From contig MFTY01000015.1 in NCBI GenBank assembly GCA_001785515.1, positions 1 through 33,589 on the forward strand: DNA of 33,589 nucleotides, read 5' to 3'. Positions 22,457-30,168 of this stretch are shown piece by piece (position 1 is the first letter of the stretch; every line of letters starts with the position of its first letter). A program made the translations under genes and the position numbers. Below the pieces are notes generated by a model. That model saw only the letters and a list, made by a program, of their open reading frames with translations. It was not told where the DNA came from and searched no databases. The DNA comes from Candidatus Nomurabacteria bacterium RIFCSPHIGHO2_02_FULL_35_13 (lineage in GTDB: Bacteria; Patescibacteriota; Minisyncoccia; Phycocordibacterales; UBA9973).

Positions 22457-24160
22457 ATGAAGGCTGAAACAAAATCATGCCAAAACTGCAAAAAAGGTTT
22501 CACAATAGAATCTGAAGATTTTAATTTTTATGAAAAAATAAAAGTTCCTCCACCGACTTGGTGTCCGGAATGCAGAATGGTGCGACGTCTTTCTTTTATA
22601 AATGTTTGGAGTATTTATTGGCGTAGTTGCGATAAGTGTGGGAATAAAACTATATCTTTATATCCACCAGAACAAAAAATTACCAGTTATTGTTCAGAAT
22701 GTTGGTGGAGTGATTCTTGGGATGGCACAGAATATGCCATGGATTATGACCCTTTAAGGCCATTTTTAGAACAAGTTAAAGAACTTAGTAACAAAACTCC
22801 ATACATGGCGCTCGAAAGTTTATATACTAGTATAAAAAATTCAAATTATTCCAATGGTATAGCCTGGTGTAAAGACTGCTATTTAGTTTTTTGGGCTGAT
22901 TATTGTGATAATGTTTTTTACTCTTCTTTATTAAATGGATTAAAATATAGCGCGGATTGTATTAGGGGATATAATTCGGAATTATGTTATGAATCCATAG
23001 GCTTTACAAAAAATTATATGACATTTTTTTCAGATGAGTGTGATAATTGCGTAAATGTATGGTTTTCTCGCAATTGTTATGGTTGTACTGATTGTGTGGG
23101 ATGCGTGAATCTTCGAGGAGCGACTAATTTTATTTTTAATGTTAAATATTCAAAAGAAGAATACGAGAAAGAATTAAAAAAACTTGGATTGGATTCTTGG
23201 ACCAAATTACGCGAATTTGAAAAAGAAGCCCATGATTTTTGGCTTGCCAAACCATATAGAGAATACAATGGTCATTCCTTAAATTTTAATGTAACAGGTG
23301 AACATGTGTATACATCCAAAAATTCCAAAGAAATGTATATCGTAAATGGCGCAGAAAATTGTAAATGGTGTCAATTTATAACTGTTCCTCCGGCAAAAGA
23401 TTGTTGGGATTATTCTGGTTGGGGTAATAATGCATCTATGGTTTATGAATGTTTTGGAGTGGGCGAAAATGTTAATAATATAAAATTTTCTTACGAATGT
23501 TTTCCAGATTCACTTAATTTAGAATATTGTTCTTGGTGTATTGCCGGTAAAAATAATTTTGGCTGTTTTAATTTAAAGAGAAAGAAATACTGTATTCTTA
23601 ATAAAGAATATTCAAAAGAAGAATATGAAAAGCTCAGAGATAAAATCATAAAAGATATGAAAACTAATCCGTATGTAGACAAACTTGGACGTAAGTATTT
23701 TTATGGAGAATTTTTTCCGCCAGAAATGAGTAAATTTCCTTATAATAAATCTAATGCCATGAAATTTTTACCAAAAACCAAGGAAGAAGCATTAGCGGAA
23801 GGGTATAATTGGAGCGATATGGAAGATACTGTGTATAACGTTTCAAAATCAGCTGATTCTTTGCCGGAAAGAATTATCGACACCAAAGATGATATTTTAA
23901 ATGAAATAATTAAATGCGGGAATTGCGGTAATGGATATAAAATAACCCAAGGAGAATTAAATTTACTTCGCAAGATGAACCTGCCTATTCCCCGTGAATG
24001 TCCAAAATGTCGAGAAAATAAGCGTTTTGCTAGAATGACCAAACCCAAATTATATAACAGAACTTGTATGAAATGTAACGCTAACATTTACACTCCTTAC
24101 TCTTCGGAAGACCCTAAAACAGTTTATTGTGTTAAATGCTACCAGGGTGAATTTTTATAA
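22457..24160 (+). CDS. Large Cys-rich protein with two duplicated CxxC modules
   Basis: 567 residues. An N-terminal module (1-82) has four CxxC pairs starting at Cys 8, 36, 58 and 79. A C-terminal module (484-567) has four pairs starting at Cys 487, 515, 537 and 558. The spacing is identical (28, 22, 21), so one is a duplicate of the other; each likely binds two zinc ions. Between them lies a Cys/Trp/Tyr/Asn-rich region with repeated motifs, including YSKEEYEKELKKL near 231 and YSKEEYEKLRDKI near 383. I associate this architecture with Patescibacteria but know no function. TAAAAT ends 6 nt before the ATG. Confidence 0.8.
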   Translation: MKAETKSCQNCKKGFTIESEDFNFYEKIKVPPPTWCPECRMVRRLSFINVWSIYWRSCDKCGNKTISLYPPEQKITSYCSECWWSDSWDGTEYAMDYDPLRPFLEQVKELSNKTPYMALESLYTSIKNSNYSNGIAWCKDCYLVFWADYCDNVFYSSLLNGLKYSADCIRGYNSELCYESIGFTKNYMTFFSDECDNCVNVWFSRNCYGCTDCVGCVNLRGATNFIFNVKYSKEEYEKELKKLGLDSWTKLREFEKEAHDFWLAKPYREYNGHSLNFNVTGEHVYTSKNSKEMYIVNGAENCKWCQFITVPPAKDCWDYSGWGNNASMVYECFGVGENVNNIKFSYECFPDSLNLEYCSWCIAGKNNFGCFNLKRKKYCILNKEYSKEEYEKLRDKIIKDMKTNPYVDKLGRKYFYGEFFPPEMSKFPYNKSNAMKFLPKTKEEALAEGYNWSDMEDTVYNVSKSADSLPERIIDTKDDILNEIIKCGNCGNGYKITQGELNLLRKMNLPIPRECPKCRENKRFARMTKPKLYNRTCMKCNANIYTPYSSEDPKTVYCVKCYQGEFL

Positions 24161-24174
24161 AAAACTTAAACCTG

Positions 24175-24204
24175 CCCCGTACCGAGCCTTGCTCTGGTTC
24201 GGGG
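24175..24204 (+). other. GC-rich hairpin before rplS
   Basis: CCCCG/CGGGG, ACC/GGT and GAGC/GCTC stack into one stem with a CTT loop, between the CxxC gene and rplS. It is preceded by CCTGCCCCGTAC. The bases after it are only moderately T-rich, so it may be a terminator or an L19 leader element. Confidence 0.5.
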
Positions 24205-24243
24205 TTTGCCTTTGAAAAATCTTTATGTTAAAGTGTTTTTACT

Positions 24244-24645
24244 ATGGCAGGAAATAAAATTGATAAAACAAAACTTACTTCAGTTGACGTTGAAGAAAGA
24301 AAAAAACTTAATTTTAATGCTGGAGACACAGTGCGTGTTTGGTCTAAAGTTTTAGATGAAAAAAACAAAATACGTTTACAAGCCTTTGAAGGTATAGTAT
24401 TAGCTCGCAAGCATGGCATGGAGATTGGTGCCACTTTTACAGTCAGAAGAATTGCTTCAGGAGTTGGAGTAGAAAGAATTTTTCCTCTTTATTCGCCGGC
24501 AATTGATAAAATTGAAATAACTAAAAAATCTCGCGCTCGCAAATCAAAACTTTATTACATTCGTGTTAAAGCGGTAAAAGACGTTCGTCGAAAATTGCGT
24601 TCAGTGGTGTTAGAAAACGAAGACGAAACCAAGAAAGAAGAATAA
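24244..24645 (+). CDS. rplS: 50S ribosomal protein L19
   Basis: 133 residues with the L19 core: FNAGDTVRVWSKVLDEKNKIRLQAFEGIVLARKHG, FTVRRIASGVGVERIFPLYSPAIDKIEI and RARKSKLYYIR. L19 lies at the subunit interface of the ribosome. The usual neighbours trmD and rimM are absent, so the gene appears to stand alone. A large inverted repeat begins exactly at its stop codon. Confidence 0.96.
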   Translation: MAGNKIDKTKLTSVDVEERKKLNFNAGDTVRVWSKVLDEKNKIRLQAFEGIVLARKHGMEIGATFTVRRIASGVGVERIFPLYSPAIDKIEITKKSRARKSKLYYIRVKAVKDVRRKLRSVVLENEDETKKEE

Positions 24646-24741
24646 AAATCACAAGGATTAAAAATTTCTGAGCCTTCGCCCTCGGAGTCATAAGGACAAG
24701 GGACCCACGACTCTTAAAATTTTCAATCCTTGTGATTTTTT
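24645..24741 (+). terminator. Long inverted repeat with GC-rich loop after rplS
   Basis: Arms 24645-24667 and 24717-24739 pair at 22 of 23 positions (AAAATCACAAGGATT and complement, extended by an A/T block). The 49-nt loop (24668-24716) is GC-rich with GAGTC/GACTC and GGGACCC. The right arm ends in a T run, so the whole can act as terminator. The large foreign-looking loop parallels the element in polA. Confidence 0.7.
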
Positions 24742-24764
24742 TGATTGTGTTAAAATTAAATAAT

Positions 24765-24845
24765 GCGCGGGTGGAGAAACGGTAGACTCGCCATCTTGAG
24801 GTGGTGGTGCCGCAAGGCATGGGGGTTCAAGTCCCCCCCCGCGCA
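24765..24845 (+). tRNA. tRNA-Leu (anticodon GAG)
   Basis: 81 nt, class II. Acceptor GCGCGGG/CCCGCGC, anticodon stem CCATC/GGTGG with loop TTGAGGT giving GAG, variable arm TGCCGCAAGGCA, T arm GGGGG-TTCAAGT-CCCCC, discriminator A. CCA is not encoded. TGTTAAAAT upstream serves as -10. Confidence 0.95.
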
Positions 24846-24870
24846 CAAAATTTTTTTAAAAAATTTTGTG
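24844..24870. repeat. Perfect AT-rich palindrome after tRNA-Leu
   Basis: CACAAAATTTTTT and its exact complement around a single central T (13 bp per arm). It covers the tRNA trailer and the upstream promoter region of the dehydrogenase gene; probably a terminator for the tRNA. Confidence 0.6.
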
Positions 24871-24883
24871 TTAAAATTGGTGT

Positions 24884-25552
24884 ATGGAATTAGAAGATAA
24901 AATAGTAGTAATTACGGGAGGAACGAAAGGGCTAGGGAAAGCTCTTGCTCTTTCTTTTCTGAAAAATGGTTCAAAAATTGTGGTATGTTCCCGCAACGAG
25001 GATGAGTTGATAAATTTAGAGAAAGATATTTTAGGAATAAAAGCAGATGTTACAAAAGAAGATGAATTACAAAAGGTAATAAATTTTATTAAAGAAAAAT
25101 TCGGGAAATTGGATATTTGGATTAACAATGCCGGTATTTGGTTACCACATTCATTGTCTGAAGATTTTGACATGGATAAAGTTAAAGAAATGTTTGATGT
25201 AAATGTTTTTGGTTCGATGAATGGTTCTAGGGTGGCTTTAAGATTTATTAAAAAACAAGGATTTGGATCTATTTTAAATATAATTTCAGACAGTGCTTTA
25301 ATTGGTAGACCTATGAGCTCTATGTATAGTGCAAGTAAATGGGCTATGAATGGTTTTACTAAATCAATTCGAGAAGAAAATAAAAATATTTCTATATTTT
25401 CTATATATCCAGGTGGTATGAAAACAGATATTTTTGGGGAAAATAAGCCGGAAAATTATGGCGAATTTATGGACCCAAATTCCGTGGCTGATAAAATTGT
25501 AGAAAATCTCAAAAAAGATATTCCCGAAGAAGAATTAATTATAAGGCGTTAA
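24884..25552 (+). CDS. Short-chain dehydrogenase/reductase
   Basis: 222 residues, classical SDR Rossmann fold. The cofactor motif is TGGTKGLGKA (about 11-20), with structural NNAG (WINNAGIW), catalytic Ser (ISDSAL) and YSASKWA with the catalytic Tyr and Lys, then YPGGMKT. The residues after the second strand (CSRNED) with Arg suggest NADP preference. The substrate is unknown. TAAAAT ends 6 nt before the ATG (leaderless). The following gene is 9 nt downstream. Confidence 0.92.
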   Translation: MELEDKIVVITGGTKGLGKALALSFLKNGSKIVVCSRNEDELINLEKDILGIKADVTKEDELQKVINFIKEKFGKLDIWINNAGIWLPHSLSEDFDMDKVKEMFDVNVFGSMNGSRVALRFIKKQGFGSILNIISDSALIGRPMSSMYSASKWAMNGFTKSIREENKNISIFSIYPGGMKTDIFGENKPENYGEFMDPNSVADKIVENLKKDIPEEELIIRR

Positions 25553-25561
25553 TTTAAAATT

Positions 25562-26113
25562 ATGCTTTACACAAGAAAAGGAGATAATGGGACAACTAAA
25601 ACTTTTGGATGCGACCAAAGAATTTCAAAAAGTTCAATTATCGCCGAAGCCCTCGGTTCACTGGATGAAATAAATTCTTTTCTTGGTTTTTGTAAGGTAA
25701 AAGCCAGAAAAGAAAAACTTGTCGTGGGTAATATCAAAGGAGACCAGATAATTCATGATGTTCAAAAAAATTTATTTATTGTTCAAGCGGAACTTGCCGG
25801 AGCTTCTATGTCCATTGATGAGGAAAAAGTAAAAGAAATAGAAACAATTATTGACTCTATAGAAAAAGAACTCCCGCCGATAAAAACTTTCTTTATCTCC
25901 GGAGGCACAGAACTTGCTTCTATTTTTGATATTGCGCGCACTATTTCCCGCAGAGCAGAAAGGAGGGTAGTGGGGGCGACAGAAGAAGGCAAAACTCCCG
26001 TGAAGAAATTTACTCTTGCATATCTGAATCGTCTCTCGAGTCTTCTTTACGCTTTCGCCAGATTAGCAAACCATAAATCCGGCATAACGGAAGAAAGCCC
26101 AGATTATAAGTAA
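25562..26113 (+). CDS. ATP:cob(I)alamin adenosyltransferase, PduO type
   Basis: 183 residues. The N-terminal YTRKGDNGTTKTF is the ATP-binding signature; LGSLDEINSFLGFCK and the C-terminal RRAERRV...AYLNRLSSLLYAFAR match PduO/MMAB proteins, including the Arg-rich catalytic helix. It attaches the adenosyl group to cobalamin. No cobalamin synthesis gene lies nearby, so imported cobinamide or B12 is the likely substrate. Possible users are an adenosylcobalamin-dependent enzyme such as a class II ribonucleotide reductase elsewhere in the genome. Confidence 0.92.
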   Translation: MLYTRKGDNGTTKTFGCDQRISKSSIIAEALGSLDEINSFLGFCKVKARKEKLVVGNIKGDQIIHDVQKNLFIVQAELAGASMSIDEEKVKEIETIIDSIEKELPPIKTFFISGGTELASIFDIARTISRRAERRVVGATEEGKTPVKKFTLAYLNRLSSLLYAFARLANHKSGITEESPDYK

Positions 26114-26157
26114 AAAGTGGCATTTATCTACCCTTTTTGGTATAAATAGCACTGTAT

Positions 26158-26230
26158 GGTGCCTATAGTGTAATGGTTAGCACTAGGGTTTGTGGAACCC
26201 TCAGTTCGAGTTCAAATCTCGATAGGCACC
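26158..26230 (+). tRNA. tRNA-His (anticodon GUG)
   Basis: Acceptor GTGCCTA/TAGGCAC with the extra G at -1 (26158) opposite C73, the His hallmark; anticodon stem AGGGT/ACCCT with loop TTGTGGA giving GUG. CCA is not encoded. An extended -10, TGGTATAAA, precedes it. Confidence 0.95.
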
Positions 26231-26278
26231 CAATTTGAAGAGTATAATTAAGATATTAGTATTAAATAAAAATTAAAT

Positions 26279-26500
26279 ATGAGTATAGAGTCAAATATTT
26301 TAAAAGGAAATAATGGAAAAGAAAAAGCTAGAATGGAAGTAATGGTTGTTCGCGATTATGTGCTTAGGATGGGAGCTAATGATTATGAACCACCGGCGTT
26401 CAAACAAATTTTGGAAGATTTGGAAGCAGGCATAATATCTCCACAACAGGCAATAGAAAATGCTCATAAAATAAAAGAAAGTAAAATGGATAATTATTAA
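26279..26500 (+). CDS. Small hypothetical protein
   Basis: 73 residues, helical; MEVMVVRDYVLRMGANDYEPPAFKQILEDLEAGIISPQQAIENAHKI is its core. There is no signal peptide or membrane segment and no recognised family. TATAAT occurs about 27-34 nt upstream, so it may have a short leader. It ends 4 nt before tsaE and is probably co-transcribed; this context does not define a function. Confidence 0.6.
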   Translation: MSIESNILKGNNGKEKARMEVMVVRDYVLRMGANDYEPPAFKQILEDLEAGIISPQQAIENAHKIKESKMDNY

Positions 26501-26504
26501 AAAT

Positions 26505-26945
26505 ATGCTTTCAAAAAATACCAAAGAAACCGCTCAGATAGCTAAAATATTTCTCAATAAATTATTAAAAAGTAAAAAAGAAAAACGGTGCGCTTTAGTC
26601 GTGGGCCTTTCCGGAGATTTAGGCGCTGGCAAAACGGTATTTGCAAAATCCATAGCCAAACATCTTGGAGTAAAAAATAAAGTTTTCAGCCCGACTTTTG
26701 TGATTATGAAAAAATACCCTATTAAATTAAAGGGATACAATTTTTTTTTCCACTTAGATGCCTATCGTCTTAAAAATGAAAAAGAATTAATAAATTTAGG
26801 TTGGGGAGAGATTATTAACAATAAGAATCATTTAGTTTTTATAGAATGGCCGGAAAACGTGTCTAAAGCCATTCCTTCCGATGCCAGATTTGTTTACATT
26901 TCCGGCGGAAATGAAAATAATCATAGAAATTTTAAGTTTAAATAA
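26505..26945 (+). CDS. tsaE: tRNA threonylcarbamoyladenosine biosynthesis ATPase TsaE
   Basis: 146 residues. P-loop GDLGAGKT (about 36-43), then FSPTFVIMKKY, HLDAYRL with the switch-region Asp, and VFIEWPENV. TsaE is the ATPase that regenerates the TsaB-TsaD complex in t6A synthesis for ANN-decoding tRNAs. Followed 5 nt later by tsaC of the same pathway; tsaB and tsaD are not in the window. Confidence 0.93.
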   Translation: MLSKNTKETAQIAKIFLNKLLKSKKEKRCALVVGLSGDLGAGKTVFAKSIAKHLGVKNKVFSPTFVIMKKYPIKLKGYNFFFHLDAYRLKNEKELINLGWGEIINNKNHLVFIEWPENVSKAIPSDARFVYISGGNENNHRNFKFK

Positions 26946-26950
26946 ATTTT

Positions 26951-27520
26951 ATGAAGTTTCAAAAAAATATATGGAGCAATAAAAATCTTATAAAAGTTCT
27001 TCAAGAAAATGGCGTGGTAGTTATGCCTACGGACACGATATACGGCATAGTAGGAAAAGCGCAAAGTGAAGAGACGGTTAACCGTATTTACTCTATACGT
27101 GACAGAAATCCACAGAAACCTTGTATTATTCTCGTTGGAAATATTGATGAACTTGAAAAATTTTCGATTGTTTTATCAGAAAAACAAAAAAAGACACTTC
27201 AAGAATATTGGCCTGGTCCGGTGAGTATTATTTTGGATTGTTTGGATGATAAATTTGAATACTTACATCGCGGCACAAAAACTTTATCATTTCGCATACC
27301 AGATTCACGAATGTTGAGAGATTTACTTTTGAAAGTTGGTCCATTGGTTGCTCCTTCTGCGAATCCAGAGAATTTTTCTCCCGCAAAGAATATAGAAGAA
27401 GCAAAAAAATATTTTTGGAATTCCGTTGACTTATATATAGATGGTGGAGAACTCAAAGGCAAAGCATCTAAAATCATAAGATTAAAAAATAACGGGTCTA
27501 TTGCCATAATACGAAAATAA
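26951..27520 (+). CDS. tsaC: Threonylcarbamoyl-AMP synthase (TsaC/Sua5/YrdC)
   Basis: 189 residues with the YrdC fold: VVMPTDTIYGIVGKA near the N-terminus, RIYSIRDRNPQKPCIIL with the KxR-type substrate contacts, WPGPVSIIL, SFRIPDS and APSANPENFSPA. It makes threonylcarbamoyl-AMP from Thr, bicarbonate and ATP, the first step of t6A synthesis. It has no Sua5 C-terminal domain. Partner of the adjacent tsaE. Confidence 0.95.
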   Translation: MKFQKNIWSNKNLIKVLQENGVVVMPTDTIYGIVGKAQSEETVNRIYSIRDRNPQKPCIILVGNIDELEKFSIVLSEKQKKTLQEYWPGPVSIILDCLDDKFEYLHRGTKTLSFRIPDSRMLRDLLLKVGPLVAPSANPENFSPAKNIEEAKKYFWNSVDLYIDGGELKGKASKIIRLKNNGSIAIIRK

Positions 27521-27574
27521 TATAAGTAATATTATTTGCACTTCTTGTTTTTTGCTGTAATATGAAAATGTAAT

Positions 27575-28618
27575 ATGAAAATTATACAAAACTATGATTT
27601 AAAGAAATTAAATACTTTTGGCATATCTGCGCGCGCCAAATTTTTCATTGAAATTCAAAATGAGCTTGATTTGAAAGAACTTTTTAAGCTTCCGGAGTTC
27701 AAAGATAATGAAAAATTATTTTTGGGAGGAGGGAGCAATATTTTATTTATGAAAGATTTTAACGGTATTGTTATTTTAAATAAATTAAAGGGAATTGAAA
27801 TACTGGAAGAAAATTCCGAATATGTCGTTATAAGGTCTATGGGCGGAGAAATCTGGCATGATTTGATAATATTTGCGGTTAATCGCGGATATTGGGGTAT
27901 AGAAAATTTATCACTTATCCCGGGCACTGTCGGCGCCGCTCCCATGCAAAACATCGGAGCATACGGAGTAGAACTCAAAGACACTCTGGAAAATGTTGAA
28001 GCTTATGATATAAAAACAGGAGAAAAAAGGATTTTTAAAAAAAATGAATGCAAATTTGACTACAGATATAGTATTTTTAAGGATGAACTAAAAAGTAAAT
28101 ACTTTATTTCGGCTATAACTTTGAAATTAAGTAAAATAGAGAAAAAAAATATAAATTACAAAATTCTGCAGGAATATTTGGAAAAAAATAAAATTGAAAT
28201 TAAAAATTCCAAAGATATAAGTGATGCTGTTGCGTATATACGCAAAAGCAAATTGCCTGACCCGGTATTAATAGGCAATGCCGGAAGTTTTTTTAAAAAT
28301 ATTTTTGTGACAAATGAAAAAATGGAAAGTTTTCTTTCAACCTATCCCGAAATGCCTTACTTTAAGGAACCCGCCGACGCTAAAGCTATGTCGGGCAAGG
28401 AAGAAAATATAAAAATTCCGGCTAGTTGGCTTATTGAAAAATGCGGATGGAAGGGAAAAAGAATAGGTAATGTTGGGGTGCATGAAAAACAGGCATTGGT
28501 TCTTGTAAATTACGGTGGAGCTACCGGGGAAGAAGTAAAAAATTTATCTGAACAAATAATTACCTCGGTTTTTTCCAAATTTGGCTTAACGCTTGAAAGG
28601 GAGGTCAATTTGATTTAA
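27575..28618 (+). CDS. murB: UDP-N-acetylenolpyruvoylglucosamine reductase (MurB)
   Basis: 347 residues. FAD-binding features include LGGGSNILF, SLIPGTVGAAPMQNIGAYGVELKD and FDYRYSIFK. A NAGSFFKNIFV segment carries the catalytic Ser, and PASWLIEKCGWKG with HEKQALVLVN completes the C-terminal domain. It reduces the enolpyruvyl group to lactate to form UDP-MurNAc, so this cell makes its own peptidoglycan precursor. The domain plan fits the longer type I MurB. TAATAT sites precede the ATG. Confidence 0.96.
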   Translation: MKIIQNYDLKKLNTFGISARAKFFIEIQNELDLKELFKLPEFKDNEKLFLGGGSNILFMKDFNGIVILNKLKGIEILEENSEYVVIRSMGGEIWHDLIIFAVNRGYWGIENLSLIPGTVGAAPMQNIGAYGVELKDTLENVEAYDIKTGEKRIFKKNECKFDYRYSIFKDELKSKYFISAITLKLSKIEKKNINYKILQEYLEKNKIEIKNSKDISDAVAYIRKSKLPDPVLIGNAGSFFKNIFVTNEKMESFLSTYPEMPYFKEPADAKAMSGKEENIKIPASWLIEKCGWKGKRIGNVGVHEKQALVLVNYGGATGEEVKNLSEQIITSVFSKFGLTLEREVNLI

Positions 28619-28676
28619 CAAAATTCTAGTGTATAATTGATAGATTATAAAGTAAGAATTTTATTTTTTAAAAAAA

Positions 28677-29072
28677 ATGAACAAAAATATTTGGTGGTCC
28701 TTGATAGTAATTATTGTTGTGGGAATTTTGGTTTTTATTACAATTAACGGTAAAAATACAATGTCAGAAGAACAAATTTCAAAAGTAGGGGATGTTGTTT
28801 CTATGAATTATACGGGAACACTGGAAAATGGAACTGTTTTTGATTCTAATGTTGACCCAAAATTTGGGCACGTAGAACCATTTGTTTTCCAATTAGGAGC
28901 AGGACAAGTTATTCCAGGTTGGGATAAGGGAATAGTGGGAATGAAAGTTGGTGAGAAAAAATTTCTAAAAATTCCGCCGGAAGATGCTTACGGGTCAACT
29001 GGCGCAGGAAGAATAATACCTCCAAATGCGACAATTAATTTTGAAGTTGAATTATTAGGAATTAAGAATTAA
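28677..29072 (+). CDS. Membrane-anchored FKBP-type peptidyl-prolyl isomerase
   Basis: 131 residues: a membrane anchor (about 5-24), then a single FKBP domain with MNYTGTLENGTVFDSN, FQLGAGQVIPGWDKGIVGMKVGEKKFLKIPPEDAYGSTGAG and IPPNATINFEVELL. The active-site Tyr, Asp, Phe, Trp and Ile positions are kept. The anchor places it outside the membrane, where it probably folds secreted or surface proteins. An extended -10, TGTATAAT, lies at about 28630-28637, giving a leader of about 30 nt. Confidence 0.92.
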   Translation: MNKNIWWSLIVIIVVGILVFITINGKNTMSEEQISKVGDVVSMNYTGTLENGTVFDSNVDPKFGHVEPFVFQLGAGQVIPGWDKGIVGMKVGEKKFLKIPPEDAYGSTGAGRIIPPNATINFEVELLGIKN

Positions 29073-29081
29073 ACAGTATTT

Positions 29082-29879
29082 ATGGATAAAATATCACCAG
29101 AACAAAAAGAAAAATTATATCGTGGCTTGAGAATTGCCCTTATTGCTTTTTTAATTGCTGTCGCTGTTAATTTTTTTACCGATTATAGATATAGCGACAA
29201 ACAAGAAAACACGATAGCTTTCTCCGGGCACGGAGAAGTTACAGCTGTTCCTGATATTGCGAATGTTTATTTTACCATCAGTAAAGAAGCAAAAACAGTA
29301 AAAGAAGCGCAAACTCTCGTTGCGGGGATTGAAAAAAGCTCTTTGGATTTTTTGAAAGAAAATAATATTCTTGAAAAAGATATTAAAACCGCAAATGCTT
29401 CCTTTTATCCAAAATATGAATATAAATATGACACTAAAGTATTGATGCCTTGCACTCAATATGGTTGTCCATCTAGGCCAGGGAACAATGTTATTACCGG
29501 TTATGTTGCATCAGAATCCATAACAGTAAAAGTTAGAAATACGGATGATGTGGGGAAAATCATGCAAGGGCTCGGGACGTTGGGTGTTTCTGATTTAAAT
29601 GGCCCTAATTTCTCCATAGATGATGAAGATGAGCTAAAAGCAGAAGCAAGGAAAAATGCGATAGATGATGCTAAGAAAAAAGCAAAAGTTTTAGCAAAAG
29701 ATCTGGGTATCCGTTTAGGCAAGATTGTTTCCTTTAGTGAGTTCGGCAATTATCTCGTTCCTATGTATGCTAAAACAATGATGGCAGAAGATGCCTCTAG
29801 TAATCCTGCTCCCGCTCAAATACCAAAAGGAGAAAACACAATAAGCTCGGATATCACAATTACCTATAGAATAAGATAA
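29082..29879 (+). CDS. SIMPL-domain (DUF541) surface/secreted protein
   Basis: 265 residues: an N-terminal membrane helix (about 12-29), then a SIMPL/DUF541 domain beginning TIAFSGHGEVTAVPDIANVYFTISKEAKTVKEAQ and containing ITGYVASESITVKVRNTDDVGKIM and a C-terminal ITITYRIR strand. A CTQYGC pair (about 125-130) could form a disulfide. Its start lies 9 nt after the FKBP gene, so the two extracytoplasmic proteins form one unit; an envelope role is inferred. Confidence 0.9.
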   Translation: MDKISPEQKEKLYRGLRIALIAFLIAVAVNFFTDYRYSDKQENTIAFSGHGEVTAVPDIANVYFTISKEAKTVKEAQTLVAGIEKSSLDFLKENNILEKDIKTANASFYPKYEYKYDTKVLMPCTQYGCPSRPGNNVITGYVASESITVKVRNTDDVGKIMQGLGTLGVSDLNGPNFSIDDEDELKAEARKNAIDDAKKKAKVLAKDLGIRLGKIVSFSEFGNYLVPMYAKTMMAEDASSNPAPAQIPKGENTISSDITITYRIR

Positions 29880-29924
29880 AAAACTTCACTGATATTGACT
29901 ATTTTGTGAAAAAAGAGTAATCTT

Positions 29925-29952
29925 AAAAAAGCCCTTGAAAGGGGGCTTTTTT
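29925..29952 (+). terminator. Intrinsic terminator before secE
   Basis: Stem AAAAAAGCCC/GGGCTTTTTT (10 bp) with an 8-nt loop, separating the FKBP-SIMPL unit from secE-nusG-rplK. Confidence 0.9.
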
Positions 29953-29979
29953 AAAAGATTTACGCCAAAGATACATAAA

Positions 29980-30165
29980 ATGTCAAAAATCAGCGAGTAT
30001 TTAAAAGAAACAAAGACAGAATTAAAACATGTAATTTGGCCCAATAGACGCCAGACTATTTTTTATACTGTAATTGTAATTGCATTATCTGTTTTTATAG
30101 CTTATCTTTTAGGCATTTTTGACTTCATTTTCTTACAAGGATTGCAGAAGTTAATTTCTTTTTAA
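29980..30165 (+). CDS. secE: Preprotein translocase subunit SecE
   Basis: 61 residues from MSKISEYLKETKTELKHVIWPNRRQ, the conserved amphipathic helix, then one membrane helix (TIFYTVIVIALSVFIAYLLGI). SecE clamps SecY in the translocon. The frame opens 45 nt earlier, but that start would lie inside the terminator hairpin, so 29980 is chosen. nusG follows after 3 nt. Confidence 0.93.
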   Translation: MSKISEYLKETKTELKHVIWPNRRQTIFYTVIVIALSVFIAYLLGIFDFIFLQGLQKLISF

Positions 30166-30168
30166 ATT

